Part shown: piece by piece, positions 35,753 to 48,133 of the stretch
Position numbering within the stretch: the stretch's first letter is position 1
Layout of the letters: every line of letters starts with the position of its first letter
Assembly: GCA_003008705.1 (NCBI GenBank)
Contig: PDUO01000005.1
Coordinates: 499,997-563,996 of the forward strand
Reading direction: 5' to 3'
DNA length: 64,000 nt
From: Pezicula radicicola
Lineage: Eukaryota; Ascomycota; Leotiomycetes; Helotiales; Dermateaceae
The notes under the pieces: generated by a model
What the model was told of the DNA's origin: nothing
The model's database searches: none
The model's input: the letters and a program-made list of their open reading frames with translations, nothing else
Translations under genes and position numbers: made by a program

Positions 35753-36230
35753 GTGGCTAGGTATTATTAATGCGGAAGGTTACGAATCTAAATATTCCCT
35801 CTTGAAGGTCTTGATTGCCTTAAGTGATCTGTACATAAAGAAGGGCGAGAAGATTATGGCGGTGTCGTTAAAATACAGTAGAGTCTGTGCAAATACACTA
35901 GAGAATCTCCACTTTCCCTAAGGTGGTGTCCTGTCCCAATCCCTCCCTAGGAGAAACACACTGCTAGGATATAATTGGCGGGGTTCTTCATCACAAAATC
36001 ACGTACAAAATCCGCAAAGGCCTTTCCCTAGTCAACATACTACTACAAGCAAGTGCTACTACTATACGCGCCTTTCACAGAGATTAGCTGATGTAAGCAG
36101 CTACTACTCGTTCACGGTTGGTGAGATTGAAGATGCGCCAACCTCAGCCGCAGTCCAACTCCTGAAAAGTCGTCCCCTCCTTCTCTTTCTCTCTTCCATC
36201 CTTTCTTCTTCCCTCTGCCAGGCGTTCAAT
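35753..36230. other. spacer
   Basis: 3' flank of the diol synthase and promoter of the four-TM gene; pyrimidine-rich near 36175-36215. No other feature seen. Confidence 0.5.
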
Positions 36231-37182
36231 ATGTACAATCCAGCAAACGCAATGGCACGAAGACGTGCAACTCGTGCGGGCGCTCCATCGCAATACCCGC
36301 GCATTCTCTTCCATGCACTGCGAAGCGCTCAGCTACTCTCATCGATTATCGTGAGTGGGATTATGTGCTATTTCATGTACTATCTCCGTAAGTCTTTTAT
36401 TAAGCCGTCGGGGGACGCTGCTGATATGTAAAGTAGATATGGAGAAGTATCCAATACCTTGGACTTTTATCGTTGTAAGTTTTATCACATGCTTGTTGCT
36501 ATATCTCTTCCAACTCTGGTAACAGCTCTTGACTATCTCGATTGCGACTATGATATCTCTCCTCTTGACGATTATACTATACAATTTCACCTATCTATCC
36601 CCAAAATTCAACCTAGCTTTAAACGGGTCGCTATCGGTGATATGGGCGCTTGGACTGGGGTTATTGAGTTGGTCATTGAGCGAGACGCTCAGCAAGGCTT
36701 GCGATGTCTCAGAGTGGGGTTCAGAGGCTGGAGTCATGATATGTAGGGATTACAAGGCATTATGGACGTTTACATTGATCGGATTGTACGTTTCCTGACC
36801 CCCATTTTCCTGTTTTTGCTCTGTAGCAATAGCTAATTCTCTGCACTTCAGAGTATCGACCCTGTCAGCACTTTGCTTGGATATCTATACGAATAGGAAA
36901 GCGACGAAGCGGGGCGTATACATTCTACCCGAAGACAATAAAGTGACAATGAGGATGGAGAATATGCTTGCGAATAATTCTCGAGCGAGAGGCCGGGGTT
37001 ACGATGATGATATTGAGGATATTCCTGCTGAAGAAGGCATTATGCTACCACAAATGGATACGCATACTGCGTACCAGAGTGCGTATGCTCATGGGATGGA
37101 CACGAGCTACCACAGCAGCTACAACCATGAGAAAGACGAGGCTACCATGGATATTGGAACACATAGTCGTTTCCATGACTAA
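36231..37182 (+). CDS. four-TM MARVEL-like membrane protein
   Basis: Four exons: 36231-36387, 36437-36474, 36526-36785 and 36852-37182, giving 261 residues. The second exon is only 38 nt (HMEKYPIPWTFIV). The start may instead be the ATG at 36252 (MARRRATRAG). Hydrophobic segments are RSAQLLSSIIVSGIMCYFMY, ISIATMISLLLTIILYNF, LSVIWALGLGLLSW and WTFTLIGLVSTLSALCLDIY. This four-span layout with a short loop containing YPIPW resembles MARVEL-type proteins of fungal plasma membranes. The C-terminal tail of about 100 residues is cytosolic, acidic and rich in Tyr, Met and His (AYQSAYAHGMDTSYHSSYNH). Function is unknown; a role in membrane organisation is only an inference from topology. Confidence 0.85.
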
Positions 37183-38169
37183 GAGAGGTGTGGAATTGTG
37201 TTGGATTCTGCCAAATAATTGAGATATTGATTGATGTCTTTATGGGTAATGACTTTTTGGGGCTGTCCATATATGTCCATATACTTGTGCAATGGTCTGA
37301 TTTCCGGATGGCGGAATAATGGATTTCTTTTGCCTACCAAGGATGTTGGAGGATAATGAGCCATAATGTCAACAATCTTTAGACGAGCAGAGCAGACTTG
37401 CTCGATTCGTGACTTTGTGACTTTGTGACTCTGCGAATGCTCGGGATTATCTACTCTGGAGTTGGTTTCCAGTAACTGCAGCCACCCCCCACAAAATGCC
37501 CAGCTGATTGACCAAGCATACGGAGTACCTCTGTACGTACTTCCCGGAACTCTGTCGTGTTGTACGGAAAGGTTTAAACTTTCTCACTTCTGCAAGGGGT
37601 CGGATTTAAAGGTGGACTGCCCGCCCTTCTGAATTCCCAGAGTCTCTGCTCTCTTTTCAAATCACTCTTGGCTTGCCTAGGAAAGGGTAGGCTCACCGCA
37701 AAAAAACAACCACAAAAAAAAAAAAAAAGCAAGCTCCTGAGGAGAGTTCGGCCCTGCAACTCCCTGGTGCCCAATAGTTCCTTTTCTGTGCCCCACTGGA
37801 AAAGGCTAGGCTTGAATGTGCTGCATCCGCGACAGCTGCATCTGGGATGTACCCGCACATTTGGCTTTCTCCTGTACTGCTCGAGTCTTAGTCTTGACTT
37901 GTTGCTTACATTGCTGTACATTTCCTTCATTAACAATCATATCAATCGCTATCGTGATTCGAAGAGGATCGCGATCCGGAGACAAGTGTTTTGAGTAGCC
38001 TGCTGAACCACATGCATGAGGCAAGTACCTCGTAGCTCCGGCAGTGGTGTGATTGTGTCACTGGGGCGATATTAAATGGCCTTGTCCAGCTTCACTTGTC
38101 AGTTCGGTGTCCCCAGATTCTTGAGCGTCCCGCGGTGAGGTGCAACTCCGTTTTGATGGGCATTGGGGC
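37183..38169. other. spacer upstream of the second regulator
   Basis: Includes a poly-A run near 37,716-37,728 and the word ACGGAGTACCTCTGTACG near 37,520. No supported gene. Confidence 0.45.
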
Positions 38170-39863
38170 ATGGCGTTGGCAATCAAGCCTCGTCGTCCAA
38201 AACGCAAGTGTGGAACGCCAGTTAGGACAGGCTGCATTACTTGCAAGTAAGCCCACGTGGAATAGAACCCTTTTTGACTGTATTGTATTACAAAGGAAGC
38301 TGACAACCAGACAGGATCCGCAGGGTAAAATGCGACGAAAAAAGACCCAGCTGCAACAGATGCACGAGCACAGGACGAAAGTGTGATGGCTACGAACCTG
38401 TTGTGGCCAAACAAAGTACTACCACACAACCTCCTCCTCCCAGAACACTTTCTCCTAGGAAACTTTCTCCTAACATTACTGAGAACCCCAAGGAACTCAA
38501 ACTTCTTCACTTCTTCTCCGGGATCACAGCGCCGACATTTTCTACCAACTTTTCCTCGGACTTCAACTTCTGGCGGCGTGTATTGCAAGTCGGGCACGGT
38601 GAACCTTCTATACGGCACGCGGTGATAGCCCTTGGTGCTTTACATCAGAAGTTCATATTCAATAATTCTCAAAGTACAACGAACGTACTTAATCTTCAGA
38701 CATTTGCATTTCAGCAGCATACAGCTGCCATCAGTCATCTACACAAACTAATCGGAACTCAAAAGCAACGGTTAGAGATCACTATGATCTCATGCATGCT
38801 CTTCATTTGTTTTGACTCATTACTGGGTCACCATGCTTCAGCTATCATCCACCTCCAAGCTGGCCTCAAGATCTTGCAGAGTGTGAAAATACAAGCTGCT
38901 CATGATCCTACGAAATTAATCGCCTTTGGTGATTGGGAGAGAGATTTTGTTCCTTTACTACTGAGGATGGGCCTTCAGGCTGCGTTATTCGTCAATCCTG
39001 CCAATAAGGAAGAGAAAGTAAGTCTCTGGAGGGCTCTGAGCAGAGCTGTACACAGATATGAAGACCAGGGTCAGGACATACCTTTCACATCCCTAGAAGA
39101 AGCAAGTAATTCTCTAGATCGGATTTCCATCGCCATTGGTTACGAACGAAAGATTGTCAAGGATCGTATTGAAGCGAAGCTCACGAGTATCCCATCGCCG
39201 AACAACGAAGTCGTAAAGAAACACATTGCTGACCTACATACATGGTCTCATAAATTGAGTGACTACCTGGTCAGCTTAATTCAAAACGGTTGCATGGACA
39301 AAAGAACCACACGCGTGGCAGCACTGCTCAAAGTCCACTGGCTCTTCATGATGGCTGTTGCCAACAAGCCCGAACCCTCAGATCAGTGGTTCTCAGAAAT
39401 TCTGTTTCTCTGCGAAAAACTGATCGAAACTCCCGATGCCAACACGTCACAAAATTTATCAACCGACCTAAACTTCACGCCTGATATGGGCATTATTGCA
39501 CCACTTCTTTACATAATTTTCACATGTCCGCAAGATCCCATGCTTAGCAATGAAGCGCATCGACTTTTGTCTCGTGCTCCAAGAAGGGAGGGTATGTGGG
39601 ATGGAGAGCAAGCGAGGAAAATGGTTGATATGTTCATTAAGGCAAGAAATAATGCGGGCAAGATGGCAATAGTCAACGTTCTTAAAAGTCCCTATAGAGG
39701 AACACCTCTAGTTGATGGCGAGACGAAAGGAAGTGGCGTAACAAACGGGACGGACGAGATTTTGAATAGGGTTTTGGGATTGGAGAGTAGTTACAGTACG
39801 ACGCCATTGTCTGCTAGATCTGTTTCTCAGGATGCTGATATTTTTCATCCGGAGCGTAGATGA
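38170..39863 (+). CDS. Zn(2)Cys6 transcription factor
   Basis: Two exons, 38170-38246 and 38315-39863, 541 residues. The 68-nt intron starts GTAAGC, has a GCTGAC branch site and ends GACAG. It splits the zinc cluster between TGCITC and KIRRVKCDEKRPSCNRC. The six ligands are Cys 22, 25, 32, 39, 42 and 49. Residues around LKLLHFFSGITAPTFSTNF and IRHAVIALGALHQKF match the start of the fungal regulatory domain of this superfamily, followed by helical repeats. The ATG at 38170 is used because the preceding frame gives no extension of the basic N-terminus (PRRPKRKCG). Such proteins act in the nucleus on nearby or distant gene sets; no adjacent biosynthetic cluster indicates its targets. Confidence 0.93.
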
Positions 39864-41380
39864 GACGTCACTTACTGATTCATTGCAGGCCATTAGGTAG
39901 AAAGAAACTCGTTAGGAGTGGGAGAAGTTGGAGCCTTCTTGCGAAAGAAGAAGAGTACATCTACGATTTTGGCTTCGGCAGCAGTTGCTGGAATCGAATC
40001 GGAACCACAAGAGAGAGGAAAGGGACGGTGATCAAAAGTCCACGTTGCGGAGCGAGCGGATTGGTGGGTGGATGCCCTCGTGGATATCGCATCTGCATGC
40101 TTGGGAAGCTTTGTAGCACCAGAAACAAGACATGCAGGACAATGACCCGAACATTGAGAAGGAATCCATGGATTGTCAACCTCTTGAGTTACTGCTTGGT
40201 AACAAGTAAGACATCGAGGTTCGGATCGGGGAGAGGGGACGCAATAGAATCCGGAGAAGATCACAAACAAAGCTTTTAATAATCACGCTTCGGAGCAGGT
40301 TGTCTTTTGCGTATGCTGGCGACCGCAATCTTGGTACTTAGCACGTCAATAAAGACGAGTAGGTACTTTGTTTGGACAGCTCTGATGGTTCCACATGTTT
40401 CATGAACCACGTGAGGGAGAAAGGTCAGATCATGGAGAAAAAGGCAAGCAAACTTTGAGATGAATATCAAGATCATGGCTGGGATTCTTACTTGGGCTTG
40501 GCTACGTTATCTTCAGCTTTTCAGGGGGCTTATATGAGGAGTTTTGCATAAAGTCGTCAGCGGTAAATGACGGCATGGATGCATACAAAACATGCGAATT
40601 TTACGTATAACTTCTTTTCCAAACCTTAGGGAAACTCGCTAGCCACAGCACCTACATTTCAATTACCTATCAAAACGAAAGAAAAACACGAAAATCTATT
40701 AATCAGTAATCAGTCCTTGAAATACAAAATCGCCGTTCTATGTATAAATGAAAGCGTGGTAGAGGCAAAACAATCCATAGGTAAGTTGATAGGCAAGATA
40801 TACGATGTATCGAATCACAGAATTTGGACCCCAAAGGTCCGGGAGAGTTTTGGGTTTTCGGTTTGACTGTGCTTGGATAAGATTACCGGATGGCAGGGGA
40901 TGACAGGCAATAACAGTGGGGATGGTGCTATTGGGTGGCCAGTCCGCGGTAAGCTCTTCAGCCCAGTGCCCAGACTGCGGTTCATTGGATGAACCCCTGG
41001 CCGTTGTGCGAAGGTCGTTAATTTTTACTTGCTGTGCCGCAAGGCTGGGTACTATAGGGAAGGATTAGGGGATTTCCCATAGGCTGTTTACTTGAATGAG
41101 GATGGGCGATGAGTGCCTCTCTCCTTCGAACTAAGCGTTTCGAGTGGGAATCTTCGCCGCAACCTCACAGCCTTGAGGCCTGAGAGGGATCCGCGAATCT
41201 CCCAAAATAGGCTGCCTACTGCAAGGCAGGTGTGATGGGGAAAGTGTGCAAGGACAGAGTAATAAGGTACAGTAGAAAACCTCCTACGTCGCATGGCGTA
41301 AGCTGTGATGGTCTGGATTGTATCGTCTTTACGACTTTGTTGCGCCTCTAACTCTCCATGAGGGTCTAAGTGAGGTCACT
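39864..41380. other. spacer with one doubtful minus-strand ORF
   Basis: A minus frame at 40270-39893 contains CLTCYQ and CSGHCPAC words that look zinc-binding, but it lacks an ATG and overlaps the regulator's 3' flank. A second minus ORF (40476-40276) cannot be joined to it convincingly. The rest is AT-rich without a supported feature. Confidence 0.35.
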
Positions 41381-44060
41381 ATGACTTCTCAGTATTCGCA
41401 TATCTTTGATGATTGGGATAGAGATGGTCCGGATATCTCAATGGTAGACCTTGGGTAAAGTTCCTTCGTAGTATATTAGTTGAGTAACAAAAGACTAATG
41501 TATTCACAGAGAGTCCGGCATTGAGCATGACCTCTCAGACCGACAGACATTAAATCATGCACGAAATAGCTCCTACCACGATGATGCTTCCGGACGATCT
41601 CTGCTGCGAGCAGAAAGCTCTGCAACCAGAGCTACAACAACCGATTATGAACCCTCGACACCGTCTTCGATACAGAAAGATACGCGATCACCATCTTTCC
41701 AGGACAGTGAGGTCTTGAACTCACCAGAAGGTCCTCGCCAGAGATTTCCTGGGATAAGCAATAATTTTCCGCGGTTATGGCACAGGAAATCGGCACCTTC
41801 GCAGCACACAACCTCAACATTTGACGGCCACTTCGCGCATGGCAAGCCTGGATGGTGGAAGAAACAGATGCTTGTCGATCGTTCGCTTCGGTCTATGGCT
41901 GCTTTCACTGCTTTGTGCGCCGTAATAATGTGGATTATTGTATTCTCTTATCTCAAGTACTTCATAAGACGCCCGAATCGTAACTCAACCTCCGTGGGAA
42001 ATCCCAAGGGGGAAAGTTGTGAAACTATGGAGCAGAGGAATGTTGCGGTGCACTTCTTTATCAACATCGCGGCGACGATGGTTTTGGGATGCTCGAATAC
42101 TTATCAGCAACTTGTGACGAGTTTGAAGGTTAGTGAGATGAGATGGGTTTTGTCAAAAAGAGGCGATTCGAGAGTTGGCACAAATTCGCCTTGGGCTATA
42201 AATCATAAGCAGACGGGGAAGAGAAAGGCTTGGGCAGCTTGGATTTTGCTTATATCGACATCTATTGTAAGTCTCTTCATTTCATATATTTCCTGTATAA
42301 AAATTCTTACTGACACGGCATAGCCGGTTCATTTTCTTGCCAACTCAATTGTTGGCCCTTCTTTTTATATCAGCATGCCGACCAACGTTATTTACAGCCC
42401 TGGGCCGGCAAATGCCACTTCTGTTACAACGTATCCAAGTGGATATTCCTACTCCACAAATATCTATACAGTAACTACGCGGACGTTTGATTCTGCCTGC
42501 TGGACTGCGTTCAGAGCCGGTACCTATGTTTTACCTCAGAATTTAGATCAGCTCTCCAGTGTCTGGAATGTGGACAAACTGGGAAATTCGACCTCATATT
42601 CAACTGTCAAAGTTGAGTACATGACTCAAAACTGCACAGAATTTGTTAACAGCACCGACTGGGAAAGTGCGTTGGCGGAAGTTGTCTTTGATGACGACTT
42701 ACCAAGAGATGACATTTATGGCATGACATACGTGATTGGAACTTGCACGTTGGGAGAAAGTGTCATGTGTACGATTCAGGATCCGAAGGATAAGGAATGC
42801 CGTCTTAACGTTCGCATGCAGGCAGCTTTTATTCTAGCAGGATGCCTTCTCATCAAAGCAGCATACATGATAATTCTCAACTACCGAGCTAGAGGGAAAG
42901 TTAAGGAACAGTGTTTAACATACGGAGATGTAATCGTTGCCTCGGTACTAGATCCAGAGCTGAAAATCCACAACGAATGTCTTCTCAATTCTGGAGACGG
43001 CTACCGACATGCAGTTCAACACACCTGTCATAAACACTGCAAAGACCCGGTTCCATCCGCTACAGGCGACGACATAGGTCATTGTCAAAAATGCAAAAAG
43101 TTCAATGTCACCAATATGGCGGCCGACCTACCTCATCCAAGTATCGCGATCAAGTACAAACGCTCCTTGCTTTCCAACCTAGGCTCCACGGCCGTTACAC
43201 AGATGATCATTTTGATGATCTGTTCCCTGTGTATGATCACAGTATCGCTCATGCTCGCTGTTATAATGGGCACTGCAGCCAGTGACATACATCGCATGTG
43301 CCGTGAAGGACGAGAGTCCTCAGTATCTTCTAGTTACGGTATAGAATGTTCTCAAGGCGCCCATACCTATCTCAAACGAGAATTTGGCACCTGGGGAGGT
43401 TTCAGCTCCTCAGCATCCTTAGGAGGTTTATCACCCGATAGTCTAAGCAGCGAATTCACAGCATTCGCAATTTCAAACGGAGCTCAATTTCTTTACTCAC
43501 TCCTCTACCTTCTCCTAATCTACAACCTCACATTAATATCCATGGAACACGAATGGGGATCCTGGGAAACCAAACGCCGGAAACCTCGCTGTACAATCGT
43601 TCGAGGTCGACCATTCGAACAATCGTATTTCCTACAATTACCCTCACGAGTTTTGTTACCAATGATGGCTTTTGCAGCAAGTATGCATTGGTTACTAGGA
43701 GAGGCAATCGCAACCATCGAATCCATATACGTAGATCCAGTACAATCTCACCAAATGGAACATTCAATCTATTTCGTAACCTACGCATCTTATCCCATTT
43801 GGCTATCCACTATCCTTATGGTTGCAATGACAGTTATCTGCTGGTGGGCATTCACGTATACACGTGAAGGCTTTATACCTCAGATGTATGGTTCTATACG
43901 TACTGTTTGTGCTAGTACTACTGAACTTACGGATTTCGGCCCTAAGGGTATTCTTTGGGGTGATTTGGGTATGGGAATTAAGTTTAGACATGCTGGTTTT
44001 TCGACTGATGAGCCGGAGAAAATCGTTCCTGCTGAGCTTTATTGTGGGAAGGGTGAATGA
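41381..44060 (+). CDS. DUF6536 membrane protein
   Basis: Three exons: 41381-41454, 41510-42266 and 42324-44060, 855 residues. The N-terminal 150 residues are Ser/Thr-rich and cytosolic. GWWKKQMLVDRSLRSMAAFT leads into the first membrane span, and HFFINIAATMVLGCSNTYQQ is the second block typical of DUF6536. The segment IPVHFLANSIVGPSF crosses the second splice site. An extracellular part with several NxS/T sites and Cys follows. Further spans are MQAAFILAGCLLIKAAYMI, QMIILMICSLCMITVSLML, AQFLYSLLYLLLIYNL and WLSTILMVAMTVICWWAF. The cytosolic loop holds a His/Cys-rich patch (HTCHKHCKD, CQKCKK). The family is common in filamentous ascomycetes with no proven role; plasma membrane is the likely site. 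Confidence 0.9.
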
Positions 44061-44664
44061 GCAGCTTAGGGGAGCTTCGAGGATCGATATTAAAGGACGG
44101 GCTGGAAACCGGCCTGAAGACAGAGCTGAGATTCTTCAGTTCCTGGTTTTCTGATGTATGAGGGAATACTGGGGAGTTGGACTGAGATGAGTTCAATGAG
44201 ATATGATATGTACCGGGATGGAATCCATGGTTCAGACTGAGAGAAAATCGAGTCGAGCTCCGGAAGCTACCATGGAAGGGGAGGGAACTCGTATAATGTC
44301 AGGATAGGTACAGGAGATACTTAACACGGTATGGGGCTGAAACAGAGTTTTATAGATACCAATGTGCTAAATAGACAGCATTGTAGATACGTAAATAACA
44401 ATAACAATACAGTCTACCTCATCGCGAGTAGGAGCCTTAACATATTGTATACGATAATTATTCGCACCTGAGAGGCAAATGCTGAGAATCTTGACTAGAT
44501 GAAAATCCCCAACTTAGTGCTTGCTTTGCAGTAAAGAATTTTAATGAAAGGCATTGTAGTATGCGTTCTCAGTTCTGTAGAGAACTAATATTAGACTTAA
44601 ATTATATGGATGTGGATAGATGCAAATAGTAAATAAATACCTAAGTATTCTATACACTTCGCTC
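44061..44664. other. spacer between convergent genes
   Basis: 3' flanks only; AT-rich from 44,340. No supported feature. Confidence 0.5.
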
Positions 44665-46109
44665 TTACAACGGATACCTGTGATACTTGTCATTCTTTCC
44701 TTCTGGCTCCTCGTTCTCGGCGCTGGGTTTTAGCTTGTTATTCTTCCTCGAGCGCGATGGTGATCGTTTATCCCTAGGATCTCGAATTCTAGGTTGAGGA
44801 GGTCCTAAAATTCGTTTCTCTTCTCTCCTTGGGCTACCTCCTGATAGTGATGGTCGTAAAGTCGAAGAGGTGGTTGTAGTCGACGAATCCGGTTGGTATT
44901 CCTTCTCCCTCTTCTCTAGTCTCTTAATTTTATCCTTCAAAATTTCATTCTCTTCTTCTAACTTCTTATTCTTAGTAATAAGTTTATCATTCTTTATATT
45001 CATCTCCTCATAATCCTTCTTGTACGTTCTTCTCTCCTCACTAGCCTTCTTCTGCATACGATCCAACTCGGAACTAGCATCCTCCAGCCTCCCTATCTTA
45101 ACAATAGTAGAATTATATGCTTCTTGCAAGGTATGCAGATCATAGCCTTGGGATTCTATGGAACGTGGCGCGAAAGGGTTCTCGTTGGTTTCGAGCGATG
45201 CTCGGGTTGAGGGTGATGAGGATGCGATACCAGTGTCTTGCCTCCTCCTGTGCTTGGGCTGTTGGTAAGTGGAACGGTTTTGGTCTTTGGATAATGACGA
45301 TGTTGTAGAGTATTGGAGTTTCTTGTTTCGTTTTTCTCTCGTGTCAGATATTGTTAGGTTAGGTTGAATCGTATCTCCTGACTCCAAAATAGAACGATTC
45401 TCGCTAATATCCGGGGATTCCAGTGACTGGATCAAGTCTAGAAGATGTTCAGTAAAGTGTTTATCTTTAATGCCAGATCTCGCTAGAACATACGCGCCTG
45501 AGAATGCATTATTCTCTGTACTGCTTTTGGTACATCCCCATATGGGCCCTTGTCTGATTTTATCGCTCGTTCGATATTTATAGACTGAGCAAGGCTATTG
45601 AGTTTCTTTGTAAACAATACCAGACTATTCAAGTCTGTCTGTAGGTCTGTTATATTTACGCCTTGTAATATCGCAGTACTATTCAAGGGAATAGGTTAGA
45701 TATTTACTTCCGAGTGGAACCACTGAAGCTCGTATAGCACTTGTGGTATATGGTTTGCTGCTTACATGTAATCTGGGGAGTCAGCGACTGCCTCTAGAGC
45801 CGTCTTGGTACTATCCAAGCGGGTTTGAATACTACTGAATATCTCGATGACGGCGCAGTAGAGGGTATTTTCGGCTCCAATCTCTATGTCACAAAGATCT
45901 ATGTTGATGTTGTCGCCCCAAAGTCTGAGACGTAAGTAATTATCTTCTAGACTGTCTGAGATGCTTTTCCCGTTGTGTTTTAATTTGTTACCCTCTTCCG
46001 AGTCCTCGATCTGAACCTCTACCTCAGCGGCCAGCTCTATCAAGTCAAGAATCTGCTCAGATATCGAGGCCAGCCGTGAATCGAGGCTTTTTGCTGGAGC
46101 CGATGCCAT
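44665..46109 (-). CDS. coiled-coil protein of unknown function
   Basis: Three exons on the minus strand: 46109-45766, 45678-45494 and 45437-44665, 433 residues. Intron 1 (87 nt, GTAAGC, ATCTAAC branch) joins ADSPDY to ITAILQGV. Intron 2 (56 nt, GTATGT) joins MHSQA to HLIQSLES. The N-terminal 170 residues are predicted mostly helical (SRLASISEQILDLIELAAEV, FTKKLNSLAQSINIERAI), similar in style to the helical N-terminal domains of fungal incompatibility proteins. The middle is Ser/Thr-rich. Then comes a strong coiled coil, DKLITKNKKLEEENEILKDK. The C-terminus is basic and RS/SR-rich (RDPRDKRSPSRSRKNNK). I do not recognise the family. It is divergent from the HeLo-like gene, with 406 bp between their starts. 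Confidence 0.75.
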
Positions 46110-46515
46110 CTAATCCATTGTTACCCGCCAGATTTATATATGCAGAGAAAAGCTGCTCTTGGTATTGGAACTCACTTTAAGACTAGAAATTTGATCTTAG
46201 TCTTTTTTAAACAACCCAAACTCGAGCAGAAATTAGAGTCTGATTCCCTTTTGAACATAAAAACGCAAGAGGATATATTGCGAACCAAAAAGATAAGCAC
46301 ATAATAACTCTTGCAGAAGAGGGGTTGAGACGGTCTTACTATATAAGCGCTAAGGCACACATACATACATATAAGGCTCTATAGCACATGTTGTTGCACC
46401 AGCGTATTCTTTTCCAGCCTTATTGAACTGCCCCGCCAAAGCTTTCTCCATGAGCTTGCCTTCAGCTACCAACCCAGGAAAGCTATTTTCTAAAGCTTCT
46501 GCGACTTGAAACAAC
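46110..46515. promoter_or_regulatory. shared promoter region of the divergent pair
   Basis: 406 bp between the starts of the coiled-coil gene and the HeLo-like gene. It is AT-rich with a repeated CATACATACATA word near 46,358. No specific operator was recognised. Confidence 0.4.
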
Positions 46516-47901
46516 ATGATCGAACCCATCTCCATTGTAAGCCTAACATTTGGCATTATTGGTTTGTTGTCCACGATCCGAAATGATATCACCACCCTTC
46601 ATCGTGACAAGCGGGAATTTTCCGAGTTCGACAGCAAGCTTGTTGATCTTTACAACGAGCTCGAAACCTGGGAAATGCGGATGAAAAGTTGGAAAGCACT
46701 TTGGATGGTTCAAGAGGGTGAATCAGAAACACTCTTTGCTATTTTTTGGGGGAATAGCAATTCCATCAAAGAAAGGCTAAGTCGTATCAAAACGACAACA
46801 GAGACAATCTGCAACTTGCTTGCTCAGCTAGATGCTAAAAGCAGCCGAAAGCTTCTCGAGAAGCTCGAATTTGTTCTTGTTCGATCCTCACAGCTGCGGG
46901 ATTTGTTTGCGACTTTGAAGCTTCAAGTCGAGTTGTTGGACAACTACTCGATGAATCTTTTCCAGGCTGAAAATTCGGTTTACGACAAGCCTGACCGATT
47001 GACAATAGAGAAGGCAAAGAATGAGGAGATACAAAGGTTTCTGGTCAACTTGGTTAAAGCATCATCAACCACTTCGACTTGCCTTTATGAGTTTTGCAAT
47101 GATTTTGATCAACATAATCACGACACGCAGATCATTGGTCTTGAATTGGACTTGATGGAGTCGGAAAAGTTTGCTTCATGGTTTGCGAATGTCGAAAATT
47201 TTGCCAACATCGGGGAGTTGACATTCTACCTTTTGGTGAGGCCTAAGAATTCTGGCCCGGCTTGGAGAGTTCGTATCAAGCCTGTCAGTGTTGGAAATTG
47301 TTCTGACGTCCAAGTATCTAAATCGCTGGTACAAGAATTGAATAAGCTATGTTTGCAAGATGGGCAGCAGGGATTCTTAGCTGGTTCAAATAATCTTTAC
47401 TTTCAGGTACAAGGAACTCTCGTAGGGCAAGCAACTTACTCTCACCCTCTTGTGGTTGGTTTAATGAAGGTCCAGCAGACCTACCTGATAGGAGCATCGG
47501 CACCTTTATCTGAACCAACACGGCTTGATATTATTTATGGACTAGTCAAGTGTGGCCTACTACTTCTAGAGACACCATGGTTCTCAGAGCTGTGCAGCTG
47601 TGGCATTCAACAAGTTATACTACCAGATAAAACGCGATGCACATTCAGAGTTCAACCGATTGAGCACCAAACCCCATCTTCACGGTGCTGCCGCTCAAGT
47701 TTCGCTAGTGAGAATGGAAAACTGTTTGTTCTTGGTATCATCCTCATCGAAATTGCTCTAGGCACACCAGTTTTGAAAGTTCATCGCGACCAATTGTTGA
47801 TATCTCTTATCGAGATCTGCTCTAAATCAGGCACCCAAAAAAACACACAAACCCCCCCCCCCCGTGATGATTATGGTGGTAGATGCAACAGGTTCTTGTA
47901 A
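46516..47901 (+). CDS. HeLo-like / DUF7580-like protein
   Basis: Intronless, 461 residues. The N-terminus MIEPISIVSLTFGIIGLLST followed by ETWEMRMKSWKALW and a run of helices resembles HeLo-type domains, which in fungal incompatibility proteins insert in membranes. The C-terminal half resembles the DUF7580 (degenerate kinase-like) region: LDIIYGLVKCGLLLLETPWF, an interrupted middle, then KLFVLGIILIEIALGTPVLK. No intact kinase catalytic residues are seen. The end is odd: a run of 12 C at about 47,852-47,863 lies just before the last 15 codons, and the family usually continues with more helix, so a slip in this run may have truncated the protein. The family assignment is by motif recall and is moderate. 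Confidence 0.65.
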   Translation: MIEPISIVSLTFGIIGLLSTIRNDITTLHRDKREFSEFDSKLVDLYNELETWEMRMKSWKALWMVQEGESETLFAIFWGNSNSIKERLSRIKTTTETICNLLAQLDAKSSRKLLEKLEFVLVRSSQLRDLFATLKLQVELLDNYSMNLFQAENSVYDKPDRLTIEKAKNEEIQRFLVNLVKASSTTSTCLYEFCNDFDQHNHDTQIIGLELDLMESEKFASWFANVENFANIGELTFYLLVRPKNSGPAWRVRIKPVSVGNCSDVQVSKSLVQELNKLCLQDGQQGFLAGSNNLYFQVQGTLVGQATYSHPLVVGLMKVQQTYLIGASAPLSEPTRLDIIYGLVKCGLLLLETPWFSELCSCGIQQVILPDKTRCTFRVQPIEHQTPSSRCCRSSFASENGKLFVLGIILIEIALGTPVLKVHRDQLLISLIEICSKSGTQKNTQTPPPRDDYGGRCNRFL

Positions 47902-48133
47902 TTACCGGTAGGAACATTAGAATCAAATCTAAACAACTTTTTTCAAAAAGCACTTCTTCCGTAAGTGACTAGTCTGTGTGATATTTAGCATACGCTGTGA
48001 CAGCTAACCTTCTTAAGAATTGAGCAATTTCGAGATAACTTATTAGAATCAAGGAGAGAGTCCAAGGCGAGACGCGAGCGAGGAAGGGAAAGGGCTTGTG
48101 TACAGCAAATATCGGGATCGAAAGAACAGGCCC

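Noticed and set aside
39893..40270. Minus-strand frame with CxxC and CxxHCxxC words
   Set aside because: No ATG, no convincing upstream exon, and it abuts the 3' end of the regulator; kept only as a remark in the spacer entry.
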